A stretch of 14,711 nt of DNA from CAIYZT01 sp052387855 (GTDB taxonomy: Bacteria; Pseudomonadota; Alphaproteobacteria; Rhodobacterales; Rhodobacteraceae): contig JBQTIT010000117.1 of NCBI GenBank assembly GCA_052387855.1, positions 1 to 14,711 of the forward strand. Reading direction: 5' to 3'. Of this stretch, positions 5,170 to 13,059 are shown in pieces (position 1 is the first letter of the stretch; the number at the start of each line of letters is the position of its first letter). The position numbers and the translations under genes were made by a program. The notes beneath the pieces were generated by a model. The model did not search any database, was not told where the DNA came from, and saw only the letters and a list, made by a program, of their open reading frames with translations.

Positions 5170-7842
5170 ATGTCTAAGAAAATGCTTATCGATGCCACCC
5201 ACGCCGAGGAAACCCGCGTGGTCGTGGTCGACGGAAACAAGGTCGAAGAGTTTGACTTTGAAACCATAAACAAGCGCCAGCTTGCCGGGAACATCTACCT
5301 GGCCAAGGTGACGCGGGTCGAGCCTTCGTTGCAGGCGGCCTTTGTCGATTACGGCGGCAACCGGCACGGCTTTCTCGCCTTTGCCGAGATCCACCCCGAC
5401 TATTACCAGATCCCCGTGGCTGACCGTAAGGCGCTCCTGGACGAAGAGCGTGCCTTCAACCGCGCCCAGGACGAAGAGGAAAGCCGCCCGGCCCGCACGC
5501 GCCAGCGCCCCCGCCCGGGCCCCCGCGCCGAGGCTGCGGCGGGCGATGCCGTCCGCAGCGCCGATGTCGGCGCGATGGATGTGATCGACCTTGACGACGA
5601 GACCGGCGCCGAGGATCAGACCCACGACGCGGGCCTTGCGCACAGCCGGGCCGAGGTCCCTGAGCATGCCCATGATCACGCGCACGAGCAGGGCGCCGAA
5701 AACGCCGGCGAGGGCGAGCGCGGCTACAAGGCGATCGACCATGCCTCGGACACCGATGACGAGATCGAATCGGTGGCCGAAGAGGACGTGGCCGAGGAAA
5801 TCTCGGCCCCCCGGCGCCCGCGTGCCCGGCGCTACAAGATCCAGGAAGTGATCAAGGTGCGCCAGATCATGCTGGTGCAGGTGGTCAAGGAAGAACGCGG
5901 CAACAAGGGCGCGGCGCTGACGACCTACCTCTCGCTCGCCGGGCGGTACTGCGTGCTGATGCCCAACACCGCGCGCGGCGGCGGCATCTCGCGCAAGATC
6001 ACCCAGGCCGCCGACCGCAAGAAGCTCAAGGAAATCGCCGGCGAGATCGAGGTGCCCGAGGGCGCCGGCCTGATCATCCGCACCGCCGGGGCCAAGCGCA
6101 CCAAGGCCGAGATCCGGCGCGACTATGAATACCTGATGCGCCTGTGGGAAGAGATCCGCGACCTGACGCTGAAATCCATGGCGCCGGCGCAGATCTATGA
6201 AGAGGGCAACCTGATCAAGCGCACGATCCGCGATCTTTATTCCAAGGAGATCGACGAGGTCCTGGTCGAGGGAGAGGCGGGCTATCGCACCGCCAAGGAC
6301 TTCATGCGCATGATCATGCCGGCCCATGCCCGCGACGTGAAGCGCTATGACGAGGCGATGCCGCTTTTCGCGCGTTTCCAGGTCGAAAGCTATCTGGGCG
6401 GCATGTTCAACCCGACCGTGCAACTGAAGTCCGGCGGCTACATCGTCATCGGCACCACCGAGGCGCTGGTGGCGATCGACGTGAACTCGGGCCGCTCGAC
6501 GCGCGAAGGCTCGATCGAGGAAACCGCGCTCAAGACCAATCTCGAGGCCGCCGACGAGGTGGCGCGGCAACTCCGCCTGCGCGACCTGGCCGGTCTGATC
6601 GTGATCGACTTCATCGACATGGAAGAGCGGCGCAACAACGCCGCCGTCGAGAAGCGGCTGAAGGACAAGCTCAAGACCGACCGCGCGCGGATCCAGGTTG
6701 GCCGCATCTCGGGCTTTGGCCTGTTGGAGATGTCGCGCCAGCGCCTGCGCCCCGGCATGCTGGAAAGCACCACCCAGCCCTGCAGCCATTGCCACGGCAC
6801 CGGCCTGATCCGGTCCGACGACAGTCTGGGCCTGCAGGTGCTGCGCGCGCTGGACGAAGAGGGCACGCGCAAGCGGTCCAAGGAGGTGCTGCTCAAGGCG
6901 CCGATCGGCATCGTCAACTTCCTGATCAACCACAAGCGCGAGCATGTCGCGCTGATCGAGGCGCGCTATGGCATGGCCGTGCGGATCGAGGCCGACCCCG
7001 CCATGGTCAGCCCCGATTTCGCCATCGAAAAGTTCAAGACCGCGACCCGCTTCGTGCCCGAGCAGACCGCCGTGGTCTCGGGCAATGCCAGCCTGATGGG
7101 CGCGCCGGTCGACGAGGAGGAGGACGAGGACCTGATCCTTGACGCCGCCGAGGACGAGGCCGAGACCGTCGAGGCCGAGGCGCAGCCCGTGACGGCAGGA
7201 GAGCGCGCCGAGGGCGCCGGCGGCAAGAAAAAGCGTCGCCGTCGTCGCCGCAAGAAGGGCGGCCCTGGCGCGAACGGCCTGTCCCAAGGGGCCGAAGGCG
7301 GCGCCGGCGATGACGGCGATGAGGCGGACGAGGACGAGGGCGACACCGTCGCGGCAGAGCCGGCAGGGGCCGAGGTCGCGCCGCCGGACGGGCCTGCCCC
7401 CGAGCCCGCAGCGCCCCCCGCTGCCGAGAAAAGCCGGACCCGCGTGCGCAGCCGCTCTGCCGCCAAGCCCAAGGCCGACGCGCCCGAAAGCGCTGCCGTC
7501 GAAGCGGACGCGCCGGCGGTGAAGAAGCCCGCCAGCCGCACGCGCGCCAAGCCAAAGCTCCTGGAAGCGCCGGCGCCGGCAGAGGCGGCGGCACCCGAGC
7601 CAGTGACTCAGCCGGCACCCGAGCCGGCCAAGCCCAGGGCGGAAAGGCCCAAAAGCGCCGCTGCCCGGGGCGCCAGAAAGGCCGAGGCCGAACCGGCCCC
7701 CGCCTTCCCCGCCGCGCCGAGTGACGAGGCGGCTTCGGCAGGGTCTGGTCTGCAACCCGACCCCGGTCTGACCGACGCGCCGGAACCGCCGGCCGATCCG
7801 GGCGCGCCGCGCAAAAAGGGGTGGTGGAACCTCGGCCGGTAA
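5170..7842 (+). CDS. rne: Ribonuclease E
   Basis: This is the essential endoribonuclease that starts mRNA decay and processes rRNA and tRNA precursors; it scaffolds the RNA degradosome. The 890-residue protein starts MSKKMLIDATH. An S1 domain (from about 35) is split by an acidic, disordered insertion of about 86-221 and resumes with YKIQEVIKV. Catalytic acids are Asp437 (AIDVNSGR) and Asp480 (VIDFIDME). The zinc-link cysteines are Cys538 and Cys541, with CSHC in place of CPxC. After about 640 the chain is disordered, with acidic stretches, a basic block KKKRRRRRRKK (686-696), Ala/Pro-rich sequence and a terminal KKGWWNLGR. In Caulobacter a terminal GWW binds PNPase. The frame is open upstream to 4972, but family alignment fixes the start at 5170, where only a weak GGA site precedes it. 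Confidence 0.96.
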   Translation: MSKKMLIDATHAEETRVVVVDGNKVEEFDFETINKRQLAGNIYLAKVTRVEPSLQAAFVDYGGNRHGFLAFAEIHPDYYQIPVADRKALLDEERAFNRAQDEEESRPARTRQRPRPGPRAEAAAGDAVRSADVGAMDVIDLDDETGAEDQTHDAGLAHSRAEVPEHAHDHAHEQGAENAGEGERGYKAIDHASDTDDEIESVAEEDVAEEISAPRRPRARRYKIQEVIKVRQIMLVQVVKEERGNKGAALTTYLSLAGRYCVLMPNTARGGGISRKITQAADRKKLKEIAGEIEVPEGAGLIIRTAGAKRTKAEIRRDYEYLMRLWEEIRDLTLKSMAPAQIYEEGNLIKRTIRDLYSKEIDEVLVEGEAGYRTAKDFMRMIMPAHARDVKRYDEAMPLFARFQVESYLGGMFNPTVQLKSGGYIVIGTTEALVAIDVNSGRSTREGSIEETALKTNLEAADEVARQLRLRDLAGLIVIDFIDMEERRNNAAVEKRLKDKLKTDRARIQVGRISGFGLLEMSRQRLRPGMLESTTQPCSHCHGTGLIRSDDSLGLQVLRALDEEGTRKRSKEVLLKAPIGIVNFLINHKREHVALIEARYGMAVRIEADPAMVSPDFAIEKFKTATRFVPEQTAVVSGNASLMGAPVDEEEDEDLILDAAEDEAETVEAEAQPVTAGERAEGAGGKKKRRRRRRKKGGPGANGLSQGAEGGAGDDGDEADEDEGDTVAAEPAGAEVAPPDGPAPEPAAPPAAEKSRTRVRSRSAAKPKADAPESAAVEADAPAVKKPASRTRAKPKLLEAPAPAEAAAPEPVTQPAPEPAKPRAERPKSAAARGARKAEAEPAPAFPAAPSDEAASAGSGLQPDPGLTDAPEPPADPGAPRKKGWWNLGR

Positions 7843-7857
7843 GGACCTGGAACGAAA

Positions 7858-7888
7858 GACAAGGCGGCCCTCTCGGGGCCGCCTTGTC
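7858..7888 (+). terminator. Strong terminator hairpin after rne
   Basis: Fifteen bases after the rne stop, GACAAGGCGGCCC (7858-7870) pairs perfectly with GGGCCGCCTTGTC (7876-7888) around a TCTCG loop. Thirteen uninterrupted pairs make this the best terminator candidate in the window. The run of T that would complete an intrinsic terminator is poor (CGTTC), as is often seen in GC-rich genomes. Confidence 0.8.
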
Positions 7889-8091
7889 CGTTCAAGCACC
7901 GCCCGTTCCGGCGCGGACCATGGGGCCATCCCGCCGGGCCCGCTCGCCCGCCGGACCCCGGCCTGACCAAGGCGCCCGCGCCCTGGCCCGTTGCGGGGCG
8001 CCCGGCATCGACCCTTGGCGCGTCCTTGCGCTGCCCCCCCGGGCCGCGGCCCCGGGGCAAGCGTCTGACCCCGCCTTGATGATCCCCTGTG
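7889..8091. other. Non-coding convergent region between rne and tusA
   Basis: About 200 GC-rich bases lie between the rne terminator and the 3'-end motif of the opposing gene. Both strands have open frames, but none has a ribosome binding site or a recognisable product. A GC-rich imperfect hairpin around CCGGGCCGCGGCCCCGG (near 8038-8054) is the only structure noted. Confidence 0.5.
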
Positions 8092-8150
8092 CCAAATATC
8101 CTCGGGGGGTGAAGCGGGCATCGCCCGCGAGGGGGGCGGACAGCCCCCCG
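8092..8150 (-). terminator. Hairpins and shared 3'-end motif after tusA
   Basis: Read on the minus strand, the tusA stop is followed by a hairpin 8131-8137/8143-8149 (GGGGGGC with GCCCCCC), a second hairpin 8114-8119/8123-8128 (GCGGGC with GCCCGC, loop ATC) and then, at 8092-8109, the plus-strand sequence CCAAATATCCTCGGGGGG. Reversed, that last piece reads CCCCGAGGATATTTGG and matches the motif after dctD. Order and orientation relative to the stop codon are the same in both places, so it belongs to the gene end and is not a random repeat. Function as a terminator or processing site is inferred. Confidence 0.55.
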
Positions 8151-8158
8151 CTCGTAGC

Positions 8159-8395
8159 TCAGCCCGACCCGCCCCGGCGCAGAAAATGCGCGGTCGCGTT
8201 CCCTTCTGGCCGGGCGCCAAGATAGTCGTGCCCGGCCTCGGCGCAGAAATGCGGCAGGTCGATCTCGGCCATCCGGTCGGTCGCCAGCACCCGCAGCACG
8301 GCGCCCGGGGCCAGCGCCATCAGCCGCTTGCGCGCCTTCAGCACCGGCAGCGGGCAGAGCAGGCCCGCGCAGTCCAGATCGTGGTCAAACCTCAT
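8159..8395 (-). CDS. TusA/SirA-family sulfurtransferase-like protein
   Basis: This small 78-residue protein has the TusA fold signature LDCAGLLCPLPVLKARK near its start. Members carry sulfur as a persulfide on the cysteine of CPxP, here Cys14, for tRNA thiolation, molybdenum cofactor or sulfur oxidation routes; others have only regulatory or unknown roles. Cys9 is an additional cysteine close by. The length is typical of the family. The start at 8395 is the only reasonable one, because the next upstream ATG is out of frame. The gene is read away from ccdA across a 129-base gap. Whether this copy serves tRNA modification cannot be told from the sequence, so no gene symbol is given. Confidence 0.88.
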   Translation of the reverse strand: MRFDHDLDCAGLLCPLPVLKARKRLMALAPGAVLRVLATDRMAEIDLPHFCAEAGHDYLGARPEGNATAHFLRRGGSG

Positions 8396-8524
8396 GCGGC
8401 CCCCATGCCGGCAGGATAGCGCCCGCACGGCGCGGCGCCAGAGCCATTCTCTGACGCTGTTGTGACAGCCCGCCGTGGTGACATCGCGCGCCGATGCGCC
8501 TAAGACGGACCCAAAGGAGCCCCC
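8396..8524. promoter_or_regulatory. Divergent promoter region between tusA-like gene and ccdA
   Basis: The two genes are transcribed away from each other, so promoters for both should lie in these 129 bases. A short inverted repeat, GCTGT-TGTG-ACAGC, occupies 8456-8469, and TGACA-like pieces recur at 8462-8467 and near 8479. It could be an operator or could be chance. The ccdA ribosome binding site, AAAGGAG at 8513-8519, is strong. No promoter boxes are called. Confidence 0.35.
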
Positions 8525-9265
8525 ATGTTCGGCATCGACCTTTTTTCGGCAACCCTTCTGCCCTCTCTCATGGTGGCCTTTGCGGCGGGGATGCTGTCGT
8601 TTCTCAGCCCCTGCGTGCTGCCGGTGGTGCCGCCCTATCTGGCCTACATGAGCGGCATTTCGGTCGGCCAGATGCGGCAGGGACGCTCGGCGCTGGGGAC
8701 GGCGGTGTTTTTCGTCCTGGGCCTGTCGACGGTGTTCCTGATCCTGGGCGCGGCGGTTTCGGCGCTTGGGGCATTCTTCATCGGCAATTCGCGGCTGTTC
8801 TCGGCCCTGGCCGGGGGGGTCGTGCTGGTCTTCGGGCTGCACTTTCTGGGCGTCTTTCGCCTGGGCTTTCTGAACCGCGATCTGCGCATCGACGCGGGCG
8901 ACAGGGGCGGCTCGGCCCTTGGCGCCTATGTGCTGGGGCTGGCCTTTGCCTTTGGCTGGACGCCCTGCATCGGCCCGATCCTGGGCGCGATCCTGACCCT
9001 GGCGGCGCAAGAGGCCTCGCTGGCGCGGGGCACGCTGCTCCTGGGGGTCTATGCGCTGGGCCTCGGGCTGCCCTTTCTGCTGGTGGCGGTGTTCCTGGGG
9101 CGCCTGACCCCGGCGCTGGGGTTCTTCAAGTCCCATGCCACCGCGATCGAGCGGGCCATGGGCGCGCTCTTGCTGATGGTCGGCATCCTGATGCTGACGG
9201 GCGGCTTTTCGGCGCTGTCCTACTGGCTCTTGGAAACCTTTCCCGCCCTTGCCGAAATCGGCTGA
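8525..9265 (+). CDS. ccdA: Cytochrome c biogenesis protein CcdA (DsbD-type thiol carrier)
   Basis: CcdA carries reducing equivalents from cytoplasmic thioredoxin across the inner membrane to periplasmic thiol proteins, needed for haem attachment to apocytochrome c. The 246-residue protein has six predicted membrane segments, at roughly 11-38, 57-83, 90-113, 131-160, 170-191 and 209-236. The redox pair is Cys30 in LSPCVLPVVPPY and Cys148 in GWTPCIGP, both in the conserved places for this family. It lacks the two periplasmic domains of full DsbD, so it is the short CcdA form. The start at 8525 follows AAAGGAG. The next gene begins 56 bases downstream in the same direction; a functional link with it is not evident. 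Confidence 0.94.
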   Translation: MFGIDLFSATLLPSLMVAFAAGMLSFLSPCVLPVVPPYLAYMSGISVGQMRQGRSALGTAVFFVLGLSTVFLILGAAVSALGAFFIGNSRLFSALAGGVVLVFGLHFLGVFRLGFLNRDLRIDAGDRGGSALGAYVLGLAFAFGWTPCIGPILGAILTLAAQEASLARGTLLLGVYALGLGLPFLLVAVFLGRLTPALGFFKSHATAIERAMGALLLMVGILMLTGGFSALSYWLLETFPALAEIG

Positions 9266-9321
9266 CAAGCCGGGCGGACTGGCCCATGCTGGACCCCCGG
9301 CGCGACCGGTGCGGGTGAGGC

Positions 9322-10542
9322 ATGGCTGAGGCAGAGGGCAGGACAGAGGCGGTGGTGTTTCGGCGCCGGGTGTTCTACATTCCGGGCTACGACCCCTTTC
9401 ATCCGCGCCGCTACCGCGAGCTTTACCGCAGCGAGGGCAGAGAGCAGGCGCGCCTTTCCGGCTACGAGCTTGACCTGACGCCAAGGGCGGCGGGCGGGGC
9501 CTTTGGCTGGCGGGTGCGCAGCCGGATCGGCGGGGCCGAGACGCTGGCGGAGGTCGAGGTTCTGGTCTGGTCGGATCTGGTCAGGGCCTCGATGACGCGG
9601 GGCATCGCGGGCACCTATCTGCAACTGGCGCGCACGGCCTGGACCTATCTCGGCTCGGGCGCGCTCTGGCGGCTCTTGCGCCTGCGCAAGGGGCCGATGA
9701 TCGCGGCACTTTATCCGGTGCTGCTGCTGCTGGTCCAGCTTGTCGCGGCGCTGCAGGCGGGCGGGGCGCTGGGGCGGCTGGTGGCCGGGGGGGCGCACCC
9801 GGGCTTGGGTCTTGCCGCCGGCGCGGCGCTGGCGCTGGGGCTTCTGACGCTGTTCCGGCGCTGGGACCGTCACCTCTTTGCCTATTATCTGATGCACGAT
9901 TACGCCTATTCGGCCCAGGCCGGCGGGGCCAATCCGCCCGAGCTTGAAACGCGCCTGGCGGCGTTTCGCATCGCCCTGGCCGAGGCGCTGGCCGGCCCGC
10001 ATGACGAGGTGCTGTTGGTCGGTCATTCCTCGGGCGTGCATCTGGGCATCTCGGTGCTGGCCGATCTCATCCGGGGGGGGATCGCGCCGGGGGGGCCGGC
10101 GCTGGGCTTTCTCAGCCTGGGCCAGGTGGTGCCGATGGTGTCCTTCCTTCCCGGCGCGGGGCGGCTGCGGCGGGACCTGGCCTATCTTTGCACCCGGGCC
10201 GAAGTGACCTGGATCGATGTGACCGCGCCGGGCGACGGCTGCGCCTTTGCGCTGTGTGATCCGGTGGCGGTGTCCGGCATGGCGCCGGCCAGCGGCAAGC
10301 TCTGGCCGCTGGTGGTTTCGGCTGCCTTTACCCGAACGCTCAGTCCCGAGCGGTGGCGCGCGCTGCGCTGGCGGTTCTTTCGCCTGCATTTCCAGTATCT
10401 GTGCGCGTTTGACCGGCCGGGGGACTACGACTATTTCCAGATCACCGCCGGCCCGATGACCCTGGCGCGGCGCTATGCCGGGCGCGCGCCGTCGAAAAGC
10501 GTGATCGAAACCCCGGTCAATCGGTTCACAGGCACGACATGA
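9322..10542 (+). CDS. Uncharacterised alpha/beta-hydrolase-like membrane protein
   Basis: I do not recognise a named family for this 406-residue protein. An early FYIPGYDP (18-25) resembles the oxyanion-hole turn of alpha/beta hydrolases, and LLVGHSSGVHLG (231-242) is a good nucleophile elbow with Ser236. Between them are two hydrophobic segments, about 125-145 and 161-177, likely membrane-inserted, followed by the basic RRWDRH. Candidate acid residues are Asp299 or Asp305; the histidine is unassigned, perhaps His356. A lipase or esterase activity at the inner membrane is therefore plausible but unproven. The stop overlaps the start of the cytochrome P450 gene as ATGA, which implies coupled translation and a shared process. 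The ATG at 9322 has a GGTGAGG just before it at very short spacing, so the start is less certain than the frame. Confidence 0.75.
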   Translation: MAEAEGRTEAVVFRRRVFYIPGYDPFHPRRYRELYRSEGREQARLSGYELDLTPRAAGGAFGWRVRSRIGGAETLAEVEVLVWSDLVRASMTRGIAGTYLQLARTAWTYLGSGALWRLLRLRKGPMIAALYPVLLLLVQLVAALQAGGALGRLVAGGAHPGLGLAAGAALALGLLTLFRRWDRHLFAYYLMHDYAYSAQAGGANPPELETRLAAFRIALAEALAGPHDEVLLVGHSSGVHLGISVLADLIRGGIAPGGPALGFLSLGQVVPMVSFLPGAGRLRRDLAYLCTRAEVTWIDVTAPGDGCAFALCDPVAVSGMAPASGKLWPLVVSAAFTRTLSPERWRALRWRFFRLHFQYLCAFDRPGDYDYFQITAGPMTLARRYAGRAPSKSVIETPVNRFTGTT

Positions 10543-11882
10543 GACCGCCAAAGCCCGAACCCCGCGCCGACAAGGTCTCGCTCTGGACCTATCTGCGGCT
10601 CTTTCGTCGCGACATCCTCTCGGCGCAGCCGGCGCGGCTTTACAGCGCCTGGATGGCCGAGTTTCGCACCCCCTTCTTTCGCAGCTACGTCGCCAACGAC
10701 CCCGCGCTGGTGCGCCGCGTGCTGAGCGAACGGCCGGACGATTTTCCAAAGTCGGACCTGGTGGGCGAGGGGCTGCGGCCGCTTCTGGGGGCGTCGGTCT
10801 TTCTGACCAATGGCGAGGTGTGGAAGCGGCAAAGGCGGATCATCGATCCGGCGTTTGAGGGCGGGCGGCTCAAGGAAAGCTTTCCGGCGATGCTGGCGGC
10901 GGGGCAGGCGGCGGCCGAGCGGCTGGAAGAAGGCGCGCAAGAGGTCGAAGAAGCCATGAGCCACGCGGCGGCCGATGTGATCTTTCGCACGCTCTTTTCC
11001 ATCCCGATCAAGGACCAGACCGCGCGGGCCGTCTTTACCGAGTTCCGCACCCACCAGCGCGCGCAGCCGATCCTGAATCTCGGCGCCTTTCTGCGCCTGC
11101 CGCGCTGGTTTCCGCGACTGCACCGACGCGCGAGCCGCCGCTCGGCCGCGCGGATCCGCGCGCTGATCGCCGGGCTGACGCAGGCGCGCGCGGACGAGAT
11201 CGCGCGGGGAACCGCGCCCGAGGATCTGGCGACCAAGATCATGACCACGGCCGACCCCGTCACCGGCCAGAGGCTGGACACCGCCGAGATGGTGGACCAG
11301 GTCGCGATCTTCTTTCTGGCCGGGCACGAGACCAGCGCCTCGGCCCTGTCCTGGGCGCTTTACCTTTTGGCCATGGACCCCGCCGCGCAGGACCGCGCGG
11401 CGGCCGAGGCGGCGCTTCTGCCGCCCGATCCGGCTTTTTCCGACCTCTCATGCCTGCGCTTTACCCGCGATGTCTTTCGCGAGACGCTGCGGCTTTACCC
11501 GCCCGTGCCGATGATGGTGCGCCAGACCAGCAAGCCCGAAGAGATGCGCGGCCGTCTGCTGGCGCCCGGGGCGCAGATCGTGCTCAGCCCCTGGCATCTG
11601 CATCGGCACCAGCGGCTCTGGCCCGCCCCGGACGATTTCGACCCCGATCGTTGGTCGCGCGAGGACTACCGGGCCTGCGCGCGCGATGCCTATCTGCCGT
11701 TCTCGGCGGGCCCGCGCGTCTGCCCCGGCGCGGGCTTTGCCATGGTCGAGGGCCCGCTGCTGCTGGCGCTCATCCTGCGCGCCTGGCGGTTTGAGCGGAT
11801 CCCGGGCCGCGATCCGGTGCCGGTGGCGCATCTGACGGTGCGCGCGCGTGACGGGATCTGGCTCAGGCTGACGCGCCGCTGA
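10539..11882 (+). CDS. Cytochrome P450
   Basis: This is a haem monooxygenase of 447 residues, soluble by sequence. All landmarks are present: the helix C WKRQR (Trp95, Arg99), the oxygen-activating I-helix AGHETS (261-266), the ExxR pair Glu315/Arg318 in RETLRLYPP, FDPDRW (367-372), and the haem loop FSAGPRVCPG with ligand Cys395. The overall pattern resembles bacterial CYP forms related to fatty-acid hydroxylases, but the substrate cannot be read from the sequence. No ferredoxin or reductase gene is adjacent, so electrons must come from partners encoded elsewhere. The start overlaps the stop of the preceding hydrolase-like gene by four bases, so the two are almost certainly co-translated and may act on the same lipid-like compound. 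That pairing is inference. Confidence 0.95.
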   Translation: MRPPKPEPRADKVSLWTYLRLFRRDILSAQPARLYSAWMAEFRTPFFRSYVANDPALVRRVLSERPDDFPKSDLVGEGLRPLLGASVFLTNGEVWKRQRRIIDPAFEGGRLKESFPAMLAAGQAAAERLEEGAQEVEEAMSHAAADVIFRTLFSIPIKDQTARAVFTEFRTHQRAQPILNLGAFLRLPRWFPRLHRRASRRSAARIRALIAGLTQARADEIARGTAPEDLATKIMTTADPVTGQRLDTAEMVDQVAIFFLAGHETSASALSWALYLLAMDPAAQDRAAAEAALLPPDPAFSDLSCLRFTRDVFRETLRLYPPVPMMVRQTSKPEEMRGRLLAPGAQIVLSPWHLHRHQRLWPAPDDFDPDRWSREDYRACARDAYLPFSAGPRVCPGAGFAMVEGPLLLALILRAWRFERIPGRDPVPVAHLTVRARDGIWLRLTRR

Positions 11883-11961
11883 TCCTTTTCCTGGCCCCCG
11901 CTCTGGCATTTGCCGGCGGGCCGCGTTATCTGCGCTTTGAGAGCTTGCAGGATGTCGCCCC

Positions 11962-13056
11962 ATGACCGGACACAAAACCGAATATTCCGACGCCATATCG
12001 TCGGTCGAGGACATCATCGAGGATGCCCGCAATGGGCGGATGTTCATTCTGGTCGATCATGAGGACCGCGAGAACGAGGGCGATCTGGTGATCCCGGCCC
12101 AGATGTGCACGCCGCAGGCCATCAACTTCATGGCGACCCACGGGCGCGGGCTGATCTGCCTGGCGCTGCCGGGCGCGCGGATCGATGCGCTTGGCCTGCC
12201 GCTGATGAGCCCCAAGAACTCTTCGCGCCACGAGACCGCCTTTACCCTGTCGATCGAGGCGCGCGAGGGCGTGACGACCGGCATTTCGGCCGCCGACCGC
12301 GCCCGTACCGTCTCGGTCGCGATCGACCCGACCAGGGGCGCGGCCGACATCGCCACGCCCGGCCACATCTTTCCGCTGCGCGCCCGCAACGGCGGCGTTC
12401 TGGTGCGCGCCGGCCATACCGAGGCCGCGGTCGATGTCAGCCGGCTGGCCGGGCTCAACCCCTCGGGCGTGATCTGCGAGATCATGAACGACGACGGCAC
12501 CATGGCGCGGCTGCCCGACCTGATCGGCTTTGCCCAGCGCCACGGGATCAAGATCGGCACCATCTCGGACCTGATCGCCTACCGGCGCCGGCACGACAAC
12601 CTGATCAACGAAAAGGCGGTTCGCGCGGTCACCTCGCTGCATGGTGGCGACTGGCTGATGCGGATCTACGCCGACGAGACGCATGGCGATGAGCATATCG
12701 TGCTGACCAAGGGCGATCTTCTGGCGCCGGGGCCGGTTCTGGTGCGCGTCCATTCGCTGAATCCGATGGAAGATGTGCTTGGCATCGGCAATGACGCCGT
12801 GCTGCCCGCCGCGATGCGGATCATCGCCGCCGAGGGGCGGGGCGTGGTCGTTCTCTTGCGCGACACCACGATGAAGATGGTCGCCCCGGGCGAACATTCG
12901 CCGCAGACCCTGCGCCAGTACGGTCTGGGCGCGCAGATCCTGTCGGCGCTGGGGCTGTCGCAGATCACGCTGGTCACCAACTCTGCCGCGCCGCGCTTTG
13001 TGGGTCTTGACGCCTACGGGCTGACCATCGCCGGCACGCAACCGATCAAGGGCTGA
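11962..13056 (+). CDS. ribB: 3,4-dihydroxy-2-butanone 4-phosphate synthase with inactive GTP cyclohydrolase II-like domain
   Basis: The enzyme makes the four-carbon unit of riboflavin from ribulose 5-phosphate. In the 364-residue chain, residues 1 to about 208 are a full DHBP synthase: DHEDRENEGDL (32-42), TPGHIFPL (132-139) and GHTEA (151-155) carry the acidic and histidine metal and catalytic residues. Residues of about 215-364 keep the GTP cyclohydrolase II fold (VRVHS, LRQYGLGAQIL, GLDAYGL). The three zinc cysteines, expected in the segment after VRVHS, are replaced by Asn267, Asp278 and Val280, and the catalytic Arg/Gly region is altered. The second domain should therefore be inactive as a cyclohydrolase, which is common in alphaproteobacterial RibBA-like proteins. 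The gene is followed by ribH after three bases. Confidence 0.93.
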   Translation: MTGHKTEYSDAISSVEDIIEDARNGRMFILVDHEDRENEGDLVIPAQMCTPQAINFMATHGRGLICLALPGARIDALGLPLMSPKNSSRHETAFTLSIEAREGVTTGISAADRARTVSVAIDPTRGAADIATPGHIFPLRARNGGVLVRAGHTEAAVDVSRLAGLNPSGVICEIMNDDGTMARLPDLIGFAQRHGIKIGTISDLIAYRRRHDNLINEKAVRAVTSLHGGDWLMRIYADETHGDEHIVLTKGDLLAPGPVLVRVHSLNPMEDVLGIGNDAVLPAAMRIIAAEGRGVVVLLRDTTMKMVAPGEHSPQTLRQYGLGAQILSALGLSQITLVTNSAAPRFVGLDAYGLTIAGTQPIKG

Positions 13057-13059
13057 ACC

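Noticed and set aside
4912..8220. 1102-codon open frame on the minus strand opposite rne
   Set aside because: It is antisense to RNase E, with composition that mirrors the sense gene and no family features.
8396..9484. Upstream extension of the TusA-like gene on the minus strand
   Set aside because: The frame runs antisense through ccdA and its protein is unrelated to TusA. The start at 8395 gives the normal family length.
11883..11961. FMN riboswitch or sigma-54 promoter before ribB
   Set aside because: The gap is only 79 bases, too short for the conserved FMN aptamer. The TGGCATTTGCC-like sequence does not have the spacing of a sigma-54 promoter.
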